Shown here piece after piece: positions 31,790 through 40,687 of a stretch of DNA of 64,000 nt (position 1 is the stretch's first letter; every line of letters starts with the position of its first letter). Below the pieces are notes generated by a model that ran no database searches, had not been told where the DNA came from, and saw only the letters and a program-made list of their open reading frames with translations. This DNA is from CALNZV01 sp942491115 (lineage in GTDB: Bacteria; Desulfobacterota; Desulfobacteria; Desulfobacterales; UBA5852), in contig CALNZV010000020.1 of NCBI GenBank assembly GCA_942491115.1, forward strand, positions 434,001 through 498,000. The letters run 5' to 3'. A program made the translations under genes and the position numbers.

Positions 31790-32983
31790 TTACCGAGGCG
31801 CCATCAGGTGGGTAACCGCCGCCTCGATCCCATCCACCGACAGCTCGAACATGGAAAATACGCCTTGAATCATCCGAATGGTTGGGATTCGCACCCACAT
31901 GGATTCGGGCAGCGGGTTGAGCCAGGCGCAGTAGGGAAAGGTTTCCGACAGGAAGCGGAGCCGCTCGATGCTGGGGAGACCGCTTCTTTCTGAAAGGTAG
32001 ATCGATCCATCGGTGGCCATGAGCTCCCACGGGGCCATGCTGGCATCTCCCACGATGATCAGGCGGATGTCGGGGTCGCTGCCGGCCATGGCGTCAAGGG
32101 GAAGGGGGTCCTTGTAGCGGGTGGGGTCACGCCAGAGGGCGTCGTAGATGGTGTTGTGGAAATAGACGGTTTGGATATCCTTGAACAGGGACCTGGCATG
32201 GTCGAATAGGGTCTGGACCAGATGGACGTGGGGGTCCATGGACCACCCCCCGTTGTCGATGGCCAGGACGATCTTCAACCGGTCCTTCAGATCCCGGTCG
32301 AAAACAATCTCGATCTCCCCGGCATTTTTCATGGTCTGGGTGATGGAGGCCTCCACGTTGACCCTGTTCTTCGGTCCTGATGGCACCATGTGCCTGAACC
32401 GCTTCAGGGCTTCTCTCATCATCGAGGCCTTGAGGGGCCCGTTTAGAGTATATTCCCGATATCGCCGCTCCATGGCGAGCTTCACCGCCGACCGGCTTCG
32501 GGAGATTCCCCCCACCCGCATCCCCCCGGGATGGAAACCGGAGTGCCCCACCGGCGACGTGCCCCCGGTGCCGATCCACCGACTGCCCCCATGGTGCGCC
32601 CCTGACTGATCCGCCAGCCGTGCCTTGAAATAGTCGATGAGTTCCTCTGGGGTCATGCGGCTGAGTCGCTCCTCGTCCATACCCATGGCATCGGCCAGCT
32701 GGCGGGGGTTGCTGAGCCATTCCTCCAAAAGGGCCCGGGCCATATCGTCTATCGCCATCCCGTCGATGTCGTGGAGGCCTGCACCCCTGAACACATGGGC
32801 AAACACCTGATCAAAGCTGTCGAAATACCGTTCGCTTTTGATGAGAATGGCACGAGAGGCGGTGTAGAGCCCGTCGACGGATTGGACAAGGCCTTCGGAC
32901 AGGGCCCGATGCAGGGTTAGAAAGGCCGTCGGGCTGACGGGAATGCCGGCTCTTTTCAGGCTGTAGAAAAAGTCGATGAACAT
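31790..32983 (-). CDS. VWA-domain protein (CoxE-like) with altered MIDAS
   Basis: This 397-residue protein resembles the VWA proteins paired with MoxR ATPases. Residues about 1-120 form a helical N-terminal part (FFYSLKRAGIPVSPTAFLTLHRAL). The VWA fold begins near residue 236 with LKIVLAIDNGGWSMD; the MIDAS motif D-x-S-x-S reads DNGGW, so the usual Ser ligands are missing. A Gly/His-rich low-complexity linker spans about 127-160. MoxR/VWA pairs act as chaperones for metal-cofactor insertion or complex assembly. It follows the MoxR gene by 37 bp, in an operon led by a MetE-like gene. Confidence 0.88.
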   Translation of the reverse strand: MFIDFFYSLKRAGIPVSPTAFLTLHRALSEGLVQSVDGLYTASRAILIKSERYFDSFDQVFAHVFRGAGLHDIDGMAIDDMARALLEEWLSNPRQLADAMGMDEERLSRMTPEELIDYFKARLADQSGAHHGGSRWIGTGGTSPVGHSGFHPGGMRVGGISRSRSAVKLAMERRYREYTLNGPLKASMMREALKRFRHMVPSGPKNRVNVEASITQTMKNAGEIEIVFDRDLKDRLKIVLAIDNGGWSMDPHVHLVQTLFDHARSLFKDIQTVYFHNTIYDALWRDPTRYKDPLPLDAMAGSDPDIRLIIVGDASMAPWELMATDGSIYLSERSGLPSIERLRFLSETFPYCAWLNPLPESMWVRIPTIRMIQGVFSMFELSVDGIEAAVTHLMAPR

Positions 32984-33020
32984 GGCGGTTCACCCGTCCG
33001 GCAGCTTGCAGGATTGGGAC

Positions 33021-33860
33021 TCATCGGGAGAAGGTCCGGGCGGCCCTTTCGTAATCCCGGCTTTTTTTGAAAAGCACCCCCAGGAAGGGAGGCGTGCCTT
33101 TTTGGAGCGTTTTCGGCCGAAAGTCGGGATCCGACTGGAGGGCTCGAATCCAGTTGAGCAACTCCCGGGTTGCGGGCCGTTTTTCGATGTCTTCGAGCCT
33201 TCTCATCCGGTAAAAAGTGTCCACCGAATGCCCCATCAATTCACTGTCGATATCGGGGAAATGGGCCTCGATGATCCGGCGCATCATGGGCGGCTCCGGA
33301 AACGCGATATGGTGGAAATTACAGCGCCCCAAAAAGGGATCGGACAGGTCTCTCTTGGCATTGGATGTGATGACGATCACCGGTCGGTGGCGGGCATTGA
33401 CCGTCCGGTCGATCTCGATGATATCGAAGGCCATCTGATCGAGCACGTCGAGCATATCGTCCTGAAAATCGGTGTCGGCCTTGTCGATTTCATCGATCAG
33501 GAGCACGGTCCGCATCTCCGACACGAAGGCCTGCCCGATTTTGCCCATTCGAATATAGTCCTCGATACGGCTCACATCGCGGGTGGTATCGCCGAAGCGG
33601 CTGTCGTTCAAGCGGGTCAGGGTGTCGTACTGATAGAGGGCGTCGACCAGCTTCATGCTCGATTTGACGTTCAAAACGATGAGAGGCATGCCGAGGCTTT
33701 CGGCGATGGCATGGGCCAGCATCGTCTTGCCGGTTCCAGGCTCGCCCTTGAGAAGAAGAGGCATTTCCAGGGCCATGCTGATATTGACGATGTCGGCCAG
33801 CTCCGGATCCAAAACATAATAGCTGGCACCGGTGAATGGTGGCGGGGCGGGTTGGGTCAT
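33021..33860 (-). CDS. MoxR-type AAA+ ATPase
   Basis: This 279-residue AAA+ protein has Walker A KGEPGTGKTML, Walker B TVLLIDEIDKAD, sensor 1 VIVITSNAKRDL and the arginine-rich GRCNFHHIAFP segment typical of MoxR/CbbQ relatives. MoxR ATPases work with VWA partners to mature enzymes. The start at ATG 33860 overlaps the stop of the MetE-like gene in ATGA, showing translational coupling; a GTG at 33890 is the alternative. The VWA partner is next. Confidence 0.92.
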   Translation of the reverse strand: MTQPAPPPFTGASYYVLDPELADIVNISMALEMPLLLKGEPGTGKTMLAHAIAESLGMPLIVLNVKSSMKLVDALYQYDTLTRLNDSRFGDTTRDVSRIEDYIRMGKIGQAFVSEMRTVLLIDEIDKADTDFQDDMLDVLDQMAFDIIEIDRTVNARHRPVIVITSNAKRDLSDPFLGRCNFHHIAFPEPPMMRRIIEAHFPDIDSELMGHSVDTFYRMRRLEDIEKRPATRELLNWIRALQSDPDFRPKTLQKGTPPFLGVLFKKSRDYERAARTFSR

Positions 33861-34951
33861 TGGGGAGACCGTCCTTTGGTTAGGCCCCACTCCTCCCGAA
33901 CCCGTCGGGAGAGATCCCGGGTCAGGTCAAGTACTTTCCGGGCCCTTGGGATGCTGAGGGAACCGGTGCCGCAGCTGGGGGTGATCAGTGACTGGTCGAG
34001 CAGGCGCTCCCGGGGGTAGCCGATGGTCGCCGTCGCGTCGATTCTCTCCTTCAACAGCTCGCATAGGCTGTTCACGGAGACGCTGTCGATCAACCGGTCG
34101 TCACCGGTAGGAACAATACCCCAGGCAATCATTCCGCCCCTGTTCAAAAAAAACCGAATGGCCTCGGGATAGAGAACAAACCGTTCAAAGTAGGCATAGG
34201 CGTCAAAATTGACGATATCGGTTCCCGATTCCAAGATCATCGACCAATCGGTGTTGGCGCAGACGTGGATTCCGGCAATCCCACCCTCACCGTGAATGGC
34301 ATCGATCACTTCAGTCAGCACATCGATGATTTCCTGTCGGGAAACGCTGATCAACTCGGAAGAACCATACCCGGCCAGGGCGGGCTCATCCACGAAAACC
34401 ACCACCGGTGCCCCAAGGGATTTCAGCTGACGGACCTGCCATCTGGCTTTCATGGCAAGGAGTTTGACCACCGCATCCCTGGTATGCATATCGTAGAAGA
34501 TGGATCGCCCTTCCCTGTCGTGAAGCCCCAAGCCAAAGGTTACCGGACCCGTCACCTGCCCCTTGACGGCAACGGGGTCAAGGCCTGCCGACGGCAGCTG
34601 CTCCAACAGCACATGAAACCCCATGGCCACCGATCGATCCAGTGTAAACCGGGAGGCCTCCAAGGGCCGGTTGCCGTCCGACGCGGCGATATAGTCTTCA
34701 TAGAACGTCAGCAGCTCATGCTCGAAAGCCTCGGTCCCGGTGTCGACAAACAGTCTATCCGCCTCGCGCACCAGTCCGGGCATCCCCGGAGCAAACTGGG
34801 GAATCATCCCCTCCTCCACAAAAGAGGGCAGTTGGCCCCACAACGGCAGTTCCGGGACAGCGGACACAATCCACCGGAAGGCCTCGAGGTGGTCGGCCAG
34901 GGGAAGACTTCCAATCAGCAGTCCGTGACAACCGCCGGCGAAAAGAGCCAT
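33857..34951 (-). CDS. MetE/uroporphyrinogen-decarboxylase-fold protein (core-MetE-like)
   Basis: This 364-residue protein has a (beta/alpha)8 UROD/MetE-type core. Zinc-ligand candidates are H229 and C231 in GIHVCANTDW, E189 region in VVFVDEPAL, and a late Cys in ITPSCGTGSLS near residue 332. This is the pattern of cobalamin-independent methionine synthase C-domains (H-x-C ... C). The long N-terminal half of full MetE is absent, so it resembles the short core-MetE proteins, some of which use corrinoid proteins as methyl donors. Its coupling to MoxR/VWA genes is unusual. The methyl acceptor and donor are unknown. AAAGGAG precedes the ATG. Confidence 0.8.
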   Translation of the reverse strand: MALFAGGCHGLLIGSLPLADHLEAFRWIVSAVPELPLWGQLPSFVEEGMIPQFAPGMPGLVREADRLFVDTGTEAFEHELLTFYEDYIAASDGNRPLEASRFTLDRSVAMGFHVLLEQLPSAGLDPVAVKGQVTGPVTFGLGLHDREGRSIFYDMHTRDAVVKLLAMKARWQVRQLKSLGAPVVVFVDEPALAGYGSSELISVSRQEIIDVLTEVIDAIHGEGGIAGIHVCANTDWSMILESGTDIVNFDAYAYFERFVLYPEAIRFFLNRGGMIAWGIVPTGDDRLIDSVSVNSLCELLKERIDATATIGYPRERLLDQSLITPSCGTGSLSIPRARKVLDLTRDLSRRVREEWGLTKGRSPQ

Positions 34952-35138
34952 TGACGCTCCTTTGATGGGGGGAAACCGTCATGATGAAACCCGTCCGTCA
35001 TCGAAGGCGAAAAGTTACCATGCCGCCGGGGAGTTGACAAGAGGTGGCGGAAGAAGATCTCCCCTGAATCCCAATTGACACTGGTAGGGGCCAGTGTTAT
35101 ACAGTCTCGCGGCCGTCAGATCGGCGGCAGCGTTCAGA

Positions 35139-35570
35139 ATGACGGGAAAGCCATTGGCTGACGTAATATCCATCGACACGCGGCGGAACAAGGCCCGGAA
35201 GAAAGAAAATCCAGACCTTACGGTATTAAAGCGATCGGCCGTGAACTCTCTATTCAGATGTTCTTGCTGTTCATCGGAATGTGAAAAGTGCGGCGGCGGC
35301 ATCCCTCGGGGATGCCCACCGAAGCGGGATGGCAGAAGCCAGCACCTGCGAGTGCCCTATCGTTTCTGCGGTCGCTGTTCCGAGGAGTACATCGACTACA
35401 TCGAACGGCTGAAGGGCAAAGGGAATCCGGATTGCTACTGGCGGAACGAATCCTGGATAGAGGTCTGGACCACCTGGATCCACTACCGAGGCGCCATGGA
35501 CCATCACTTCAAATCAAAGGAGTTTCTTCAGTTGACCAGCGAGCTGAAGCCCTCCCCTTCCGAGCCATAG
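35139..35570 (+). CDS. Cysteine-rich protein of unknown function upstream of tatA
   Basis: This protein of about 143 residues has a cluster of Cys pairs FRCSCCSSECEKCGGG (residues about 39-54) and a second set YRFCGRCSEEY, which together could bind one or two zinc ions. The C-terminal half is Trp/Tyr-rich (CYWRNESWIEVWTTWIHYRGA). I recognise the layout from other anaerobes as a hypothetical protein, but not a function. It ends nine bases before tatA, so the two are likely co-transcribed. The ATG at 35139 has only a weak ribosome-binding site; a GTG at 35094 is the alternative start. Confidence 0.7.
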   Translation: MTGKPLADVISIDTRRNKARKKENPDLTVLKRSAVNSLFRCSCCSSECEKCGGGIPRGCPPKRDGRSQHLRVPYRFCGRCSEEYIDYIERLKGKGNPDCYWRNESWIEVWTTWIHYRGAMDHHFKSKEFLQLTSELKPSPSEP

Positions 35571-35579
35571 GAGGAACCC

Positions 35580-35768
35580 ATGTTTGGAATCGGAATGCCC
35601 GAACTTATCATCATCCTGGTGATCATCCTTATCATTTTCGGGGCCGGGAAGCTCCCCGAAATCGGTGCCGGCATGGGTAAGGCCATCAAAAGCTTCAAGA
35701 GCGCCACGGCCGACGACGACAAGCCCAAAAAGGATCCCGAAAAACTCGAAGGAAACGACCACTCCTAA
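35580..35768 (+). CDS. tatA: Sec-independent protein translocase subunit TatA/E
   Basis: This 62-residue protein has the TatA signature: MFGIGMPELIIILVIILIIF transmembrane helix, the FGAGKLPEIG hinge and amphipathic helix with MGKAIKSFK, then an acidic/basic tail. It builds the pore of the twin-arginine translocase; tatB and tatC must be elsewhere. GGAGG stands five bases before the ATG. A GC-rich hairpin lies just after the stop. Confidence 0.95.
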   Translation: MFGIGMPELIIILVIILIIFGAGKLPEIGAGMGKAIKSFKSATADDDKPKKDPEKLEGNDHS

Positions 35769-35775
35769 CCGTCGT

Positions 35776-35796
35776 CCCCCGGGGACCGGCCGGGGG
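35776..35796 (+). terminator. GC-rich hairpin after tatA
   Basis: CCCCCGG (35776-35782) pairs with CCGGGGG (35790-35796) across a seven-base loop, eight bases after the tatA stop. No T tract follows, so it is a weak or factor-aided terminator at best. Confidence 0.4.
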
Positions 35797-35996
35797 AATC
35801 TCCACGCCATCTAAAAATCCGGTCCATGCCCTATGGGCCTGTGGGCCGTCCCCCATCTGCGGTTTCTCCTCTCCCTGCCCCAGAGCAGGACATTTCGCAT
35901 AATTCCTTCCCGGATTTCATCTCGTCACCTTGACCATTGCAATACTCGGCGCATTGAGTCATACTATAGACATCCATCCCATAACGGAGCCCTCCG

Positions 35997-38900
35997 ATGA
36001 ATCTGATTTCATGCGGAATCCGTTACCTTTCCTCCATCCTCAAATCGGCCGTAGGTCTCCTCCGGCCGAGGGGTCTTTGGTGGCTTATCGCCGGCGTCAC
36101 CCTGTTGGCCTCGACCGGAACGAACACCTCCCAAGCGGGCAGTCGGCCCGATACGGTCCGACTTCAGCTGCAATCACAGCACCGGTTCCAGTTCGCGGGC
36201 TATTATGCCGCAATCGACAACGGCTATTTTCGAGAAGCGAATCTGGAGGTGCTTCTCCAGGAAGGGATTCAGGATTCCGATCCCGTGGAAACCGTCACCA
36301 GCGGCGGGGCCGAATACGGCGTCGGCAGCACAGAGGTGCTGCTTCACTGGTTAAACGGACAGCCGGTCATCCTGTTGGCCGCTATCTTTCAGCATTCTCC
36401 GATGGTTCTGCTCACCAGGGAGAACTCCGACATCCAAACCCCGAGGGACCTGATCGGCCGGCGTGTGATGATGCCCGAGGCAAGCCAATCGGTGGCACTG
36501 CACGCCATGCTCCTCAAGGAAAGGGTACTTCCCGATCAGCTGGCGATCCTTTCCCATCGGCATTCCTCCGAAGCCTATCTTGATCACACCATCGATGCCT
36601 GGGCCGCAACCGACACCAGTCAACCGTTTTATCTCAAGGAAAATGAAATCGGTTTCAAGGTGATACGGCCATCCGTCCATGGCATCGACTTTTATGGGGA
36701 TTGCCTTTTCACGAGCCGGTCCGAATGTGACAGTCGCCCCGACCGGGCCCTCGCCTTTCGACGGGCCAGTATAAGGGGATGGCGCTGGGCACTGAACCAT
36801 CGGGACGAGATGATTGGGATCATCAGAGACCGATACGGGTGCCCCAACTCAACGGCCCACCTTCGATACGAAGCCGACCGGTCACGGGAGCTGATTCAGC
36901 CGGACCTGATTGATATCGGCCACATCAACCCCTGGCGATGGCAGCACATCGCGGAAACCCTGGTCGATCTGGGTTTTTCAGCACCCCTCAAGCCCCTGGA
37001 CGACTTCATTTTCACCCCTCGCTCACCCGTCGACAGCCGGCGACTCGAATCCGTTGCCGTGACCGCCGGCCTGGTCACCTCCGGTGTCGTTTTCATCGCG
37101 CTGATGTTGTTCATCGCCAACAGAAGGCTGCATCGTGAGGTCACCTCCCGCAAACAGACCGAATCCGCGTTGTGCGAAATCGACCGCCGGTATCGGGCAA
37201 TCGTGGAAGATCAAACCGAACTGATCTGCCGGTATGGGCTCGATGGCACGCTGACCTTTGTCAACGACGCCTACAGCCGCGACGTGAACACCTCTTCGGA
37301 TGCGCTCATCGGCACCCCATTCCGCCCAGGGATCGACACCCATGGCCATCAGACCCTAAGGGAGCGATTGTCCACGCTCACGCCCGAGAAGCCGGTGATC
37401 ACCACCGAACACCGGATTGAGGCGCCGGACGGCGGATCCCGATGGCACCATTGGGCCCATCGGGCCATTTTCGACGAGACCGGCCGATGCGTTGAATATC
37501 AGAGTGCCGGACGGGACATCACTGACCTGATGACTGCACGGAAAGCATTGGCCGACAGTCAAAAACAGCTCGAGGAAATTGCTGCCCACATTCCGGGAGC
37601 CATCTTCCGTCTCGTCAAAACGCCGGATGGCCGCTTGTCGATTCCCTATATCAGCGACGGATGCGAAAGATTGCTTCAAATGCCACCGTCCTTTTTTTTG
37701 GAAACGATCGATCACTTCCTGCCAATCCTTCACCCTGACGACGTGGCCACCGTCAAAGGAGCCATCGACCACTCCGCCGATGGTCTGAGGCCTTTGACGG
37801 TGGAGTTCAGGCCTCTGCTGCCGGATCGATCCACCCGTTGGATTCGAGGCGAGGCCATCCCCTGCAGGTCCGGCGGGAGCATTGTCTGGAACGGAATACT
37901 TTCCGATATCAGCGATCTGAAAAGAACCGAAAAAGCCCTTTATGAGAGCGAAAGGCGATTTCGGGCCATGGTCAATAAGGCCCCTGTCATGATGCATTCA
38001 ACAGACGAGACGGGCAAACTGATCAGGGTCAGCGACCACTGGCTGGAAACCATGGGATATCTGAGAGAGGAGGTGATTGGTCGGAAGAGCACAGCCTTTT
38101 TGACGCCCGAATCCCTGCAGTTCGTCGATAGGGTCTCCTATCCAAGGTTCCTCAAGTTGGGATGGTGCAAAAATGTGCCGCTTCAGTTCGTCAAAAAGGA
38201 CGGGCAGTCGATTGACGTTCTTCTCTCAGCCATCATCGATCGGAGCGTGAACGACCACTCTTTCGAAACGCTCGCGGTTCTTGTGGACATTACTGAACGG
38301 GTTCAGCTGGAAGCCGAGCTGCTGAAAACCAGAAAGTTGGAGTCCATCGGTGTCTTAGCCGGGGGCATTGCCCACGATTACAACAATCTGCTGGCCGTCA
38401 TCATGGGCAATCTGTCCCTGGTGAGGGCCACCTTGCCCATAGACGACGCCAACGCATCCTTTTTGGTGGAAATCGAAAAAGCAACGATCAAAGCCCGCGA
38501 CCTGACCCGGAAACTGATCACGTTCTCCCGCGGTGGAGAGCCGATCAAGCATCCCGTCAACCTGAAAGCGCTTCTCAACAACACGGTGGAACTGACTACC
38601 AGCGGCACCAATGCAAAGCACCGGATCGACATTCCTGCCGACCTGCCCCCAAGCCTCATCGATTCCGATCAGATCACCCAGGTCATCCAAAGTGTGGTCA
38701 CCAATGCGACAGAGGCCATGCCCGGCGGCGGGGTGGTCAAGGTGGCGGCCTCCTGCCAACATCTGAATGCCCAAAACGCCTATGGACTCGCTCCCGGAAA
38801 CTATATCATCATCACGGTGGAGGATCAGGGCCGGGGGATATCCGAGGAGCACATCGACAAGGTTTTCGATCCCTATTTTTCGACAAAGGAGCAGGGGGCT

Positions 38901-39455
38901 ATGAAAGGGATGGGATTGGGTCTGGCCATCGCCCACTCCATCGTCCATAAGCACCTGGGACACATCCATATCCGGTCGGAAAAAGGACGTGGCACCACGG
39001 TTGAACTGCTGCTGCCCGCCGACACGGACGGCCCTGAGAAACCGTCGCGGAGGAGCCCCGAACAAGCCCTCGTCAAACCGCGGCGCATACTGGTCATGGA
39101 TGATGAATCGATGATTCGGGATCTTGCAGGTCGAATGTTGGAGCGGTTGGGCTTTGAATCCCACAGCACAGAGAACGGACAAGAGGCCATCGATGTCTAT
39201 GTGAAAGGCTTGGAAACCGGATCAGCATTCGACGCGGTCATTCTCGATTTAACGGTTCGTGGAGGGATGGGAGGGGAAGATGCCATCAAAACCCTGAAGG
39301 CCATTGATCCGGATGTCAGGGCGGTCGTGTCCAGTGGCCATATCAACGATCCCATTATATCGAACTACCGAGACTTCGGTTTCTGTGGCGTTATTCGGAA
39401 GCCATATACGATAGCCGACATGGAAGCCCAGCTGAAGGCGGTCCTTGACGGTTAG
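35997..39455 (+). CDS. Hybrid histidine kinase with periplasmic NMT1/THI5-like sensor domain
   Basis: This 1152-residue protein begins with a hydrophobic export segment (about 25-42). Residues about 50-330 form an NMT1/THI5-like binding domain (VRLQLQSQHRFQFAGYYAAIDNGYFREANLEV). A transmembrane helix follows at about 352-375, then three PAS regions (about 395-510, 530-640, 650-765). The kinase has H793 in GGIAHDYNNLL, an N-box NATEAMPGGG, G-boxes EDQGRGI and GMGLGLAIAHS. A C-terminal receiver has the acidic pair in VMDDES, phospho-acceptor D1084 (VILDLTV) and K in RKPYT. It likely senses a small molecule outside the membrane. No partner output gene adjoins it. Confidence 0.92.
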   Translation: MNLISCGIRYLSSILKSAVGLLRPRGLWWLIAGVTLLASTGTNTSQAGSRPDTVRLQLQSQHRFQFAGYYAAIDNGYFREANLEVLLQEGIQDSDPVETVTSGGAEYGVGSTEVLLHWLNGQPVILLAAIFQHSPMVLLTRENSDIQTPRDLIGRRVMMPEASQSVALHAMLLKERVLPDQLAILSHRHSSEAYLDHTIDAWAATDTSQPFYLKENEIGFKVIRPSVHGIDFYGDCLFTSRSECDSRPDRALAFRRASIRGWRWALNHRDEMIGIIRDRYGCPNSTAHLRYEADRSRELIQPDLIDIGHINPWRWQHIAETLVDLGFSAPLKPLDDFIFTPRSPVDSRRLESVAVTAGLVTSGVVFIALMLFIANRRLHREVTSRKQTESALCEIDRRYRAIVEDQTELICRYGLDGTLTFVNDAYSRDVNTSSDALIGTPFRPGIDTHGHQTLRERLSTLTPEKPVITTEHRIEAPDGGSRWHHWAHRAIFDETGRCVEYQSAGRDITDLMTARKALADSQKQLEEIAAHIPGAIFRLVKTPDGRLSIPYISDGCERLLQMPPSFFLETIDHFLPILHPDDVATVKGAIDHSADGLRPLTVEFRPLLPDRSTRWIRGEAIPCRSGGSIVWNGILSDISDLKRTEKALYESERRFRAMVNKAPVMMHSTDETGKLIRVSDHWLETMGYLREEVIGRKSTAFLTPESLQFVDRVSYPRFLKLGWCKNVPLQFVKKDGQSIDVLLSAIIDRSVNDHSFETLAVLVDITERVQLEAELLKTRKLESIGVLAGGIAHDYNNLLAVIMGNLSLVRATLPIDDANASFLVEIEKATIKARDLTRKLITFSRGGEPIKHPVNLKALLNNTVELTTSGTNAKHRIDIPADLPPSLIDSDQITQVIQSVVTNATEAMPGGGVVKVAASCQHLNAQNAYGLAPGNYIIITVEDQGRGISEEHIDKVFDPYFSTKEQGAMKGMGLGLAIAHSIVHKHLGHIHIRSEKGRGTTVELLLPADTDGPEKPSRRSPEQALVKPRRILVMDDESMIRDLAGRMLERLGFESHSTENGQEAIDVYVKGLETGSAFDAVILDLTVRGGMGGEDAIKTLKAIDPDVRAVVSSGHINDPIISNYRDFGFCGVIRKPYTIADMEAQLKAVLDG

Positions 39456-40687
39456 TCTCGTTTCTTGATCCAACGAATCTCTCGGGCAGTGGCCTCACCG
39501 ATCAGTGTCACGTCCAACCCCGAAGGCATCATCGCCTGACCGGGTGAAGTGGGGATGCGCCCCCCCATGATTTCCGCCCATTGCTGAGGGTAGAGGGGGG
39601 AACGGTAGGGCTCGGCAAACCCTTCCGGAAAATCAGGCATGAGGGTCGGTGCGTCGTATTTATCGGTGGCGCCCACCACATGGAGCATCTCATGGGCGAT
39701 GACCACGTTGTTGGGTTCTGTGAACTCCCTGTCGGCATAGCCGTGGACCACGCCAGCCAGACCCTTTTGGAGACCGAAGGAGTTGTCCAGCCGTTGGTCA
39801 CCGTTGCGGCCTCTGTAAATCACGAACATCTTGATATCCGGAGTGACGTCATCGATGGCTTCGGCCTGACCGGCCCACATTCGGAATTTGAGGCTCCACA
39901 GCATGATCGCCAGACGGTTACCGTCGGTTGGGGGTGGTGGCGGCAAGGTTTCGACTTCCGGCCCCAGATAGAGGGTCACCGGGACTTCGATGGGAAGCCC
40001 GTAACGGCCCGCCTCTCTTTTAAAAAAGCGTGAGATCGGTTCAAAGGCCATTTCGCTGAGAGTGCTAATATAGACGCCGGTCTCAGCGCTGCCGTCTCCG
40101 TTGATTGGATATATCCCCATTCTCAAGGGATCCCCCCAGTCGGTGGTCCGCTGCCGGGTCAGAACGGTGTTGGCCGCGACCATCACCAGAATCCCAACGA
40201 GAACAAAAAGGCGAAGGCCCCTGAAAAACCGTCGAGAGGAGACGCCCCCGTTTGAAGCGCTCTGAAGATCGACCGACCCACGAAGGGGAGGTGACGGTGA
40301 GCCGATCTTTTTTTCCGAAAAAAGAAACGCTCCGCAGTTGAGGCACCCGGTGGACCGGGGCTGGACAGTGCCGCACTCTGGGCAGGCCACCCCATTTGCG
40401 GTGCGCGGAGGCATAGGTGCCGGAGTGGATCGGGGAGATCCGGATGGCGTCTCTCTACCCTCCACCGGCCGAAGTTCGAACACGGCACCCAGGGACAGGG
40501 CCGTGTCCCTGATGCGATGGGCCAGATCCTTTTCAACCCCTCGTTTGAGCACCTGATCCTCCCCCGAAAACAGGGATTCGACGGTATTCGGATCCTTCTT
40601 GAGCAGCGTCGCCAAACCACGCTTTACAGAACCGATATCTTTTTCGAGGAGGATTTCTCCTTTGAAAACTATATCATATCGTTTCAT
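39452..40687 (-). CDS. Membrane-anchored putative zinc metalloprotease with zinc-ribbon linker
   Basis: This 411-residue protein has an N-terminal domain of about 75 residues (MKRYDIVFKGEILLEKD...), a low-complexity Pro/Ser stretch, a zinc ribbon (C102, C105, C115, C118), one transmembrane helix (about 157-176) and a C-terminal domain with H-E-x-x-H-x-x-G-x-x-D as HEMLHVVGATDKYD (H332-D342). The last motif is that of metzincin-like metallopeptidases. Topology suggests the protease domain faces the periplasm. Substrate unknown. The 3' end overlaps the end of the convergent sensor kinase gene by four bases. Confidence 0.75.
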   Translation of the reverse strand: MKRYDIVFKGEILLEKDIGSVKRGLATLLKKDPNTVESLFSGEDQVLKRGVEKDLAHRIRDTALSLGAVFELRPVEGRETPSGSPRSTPAPMPPRTANGVACPECGTVQPRSTGCLNCGAFLFSEKKIGSPSPPLRGSVDLQSASNGGVSSRRFFRGLRLFVLVGILVMVAANTVLTRQRTTDWGDPLRMGIYPINGDGSAETGVYISTLSEMAFEPISRFFKREAGRYGLPIEVPVTLYLGPEVETLPPPPPTDGNRLAIMLWSLKFRMWAGQAEAIDDVTPDIKMFVIYRGRNGDQRLDNSFGLQKGLAGVVHGYADREFTEPNNVVIAHEMLHVVGATDKYDAPTLMPDFPEGFAEPYRSPLYPQQWAEIMGGRIPTSPGQAMMPSGLDVTLIGEATAREIRWIKKRD

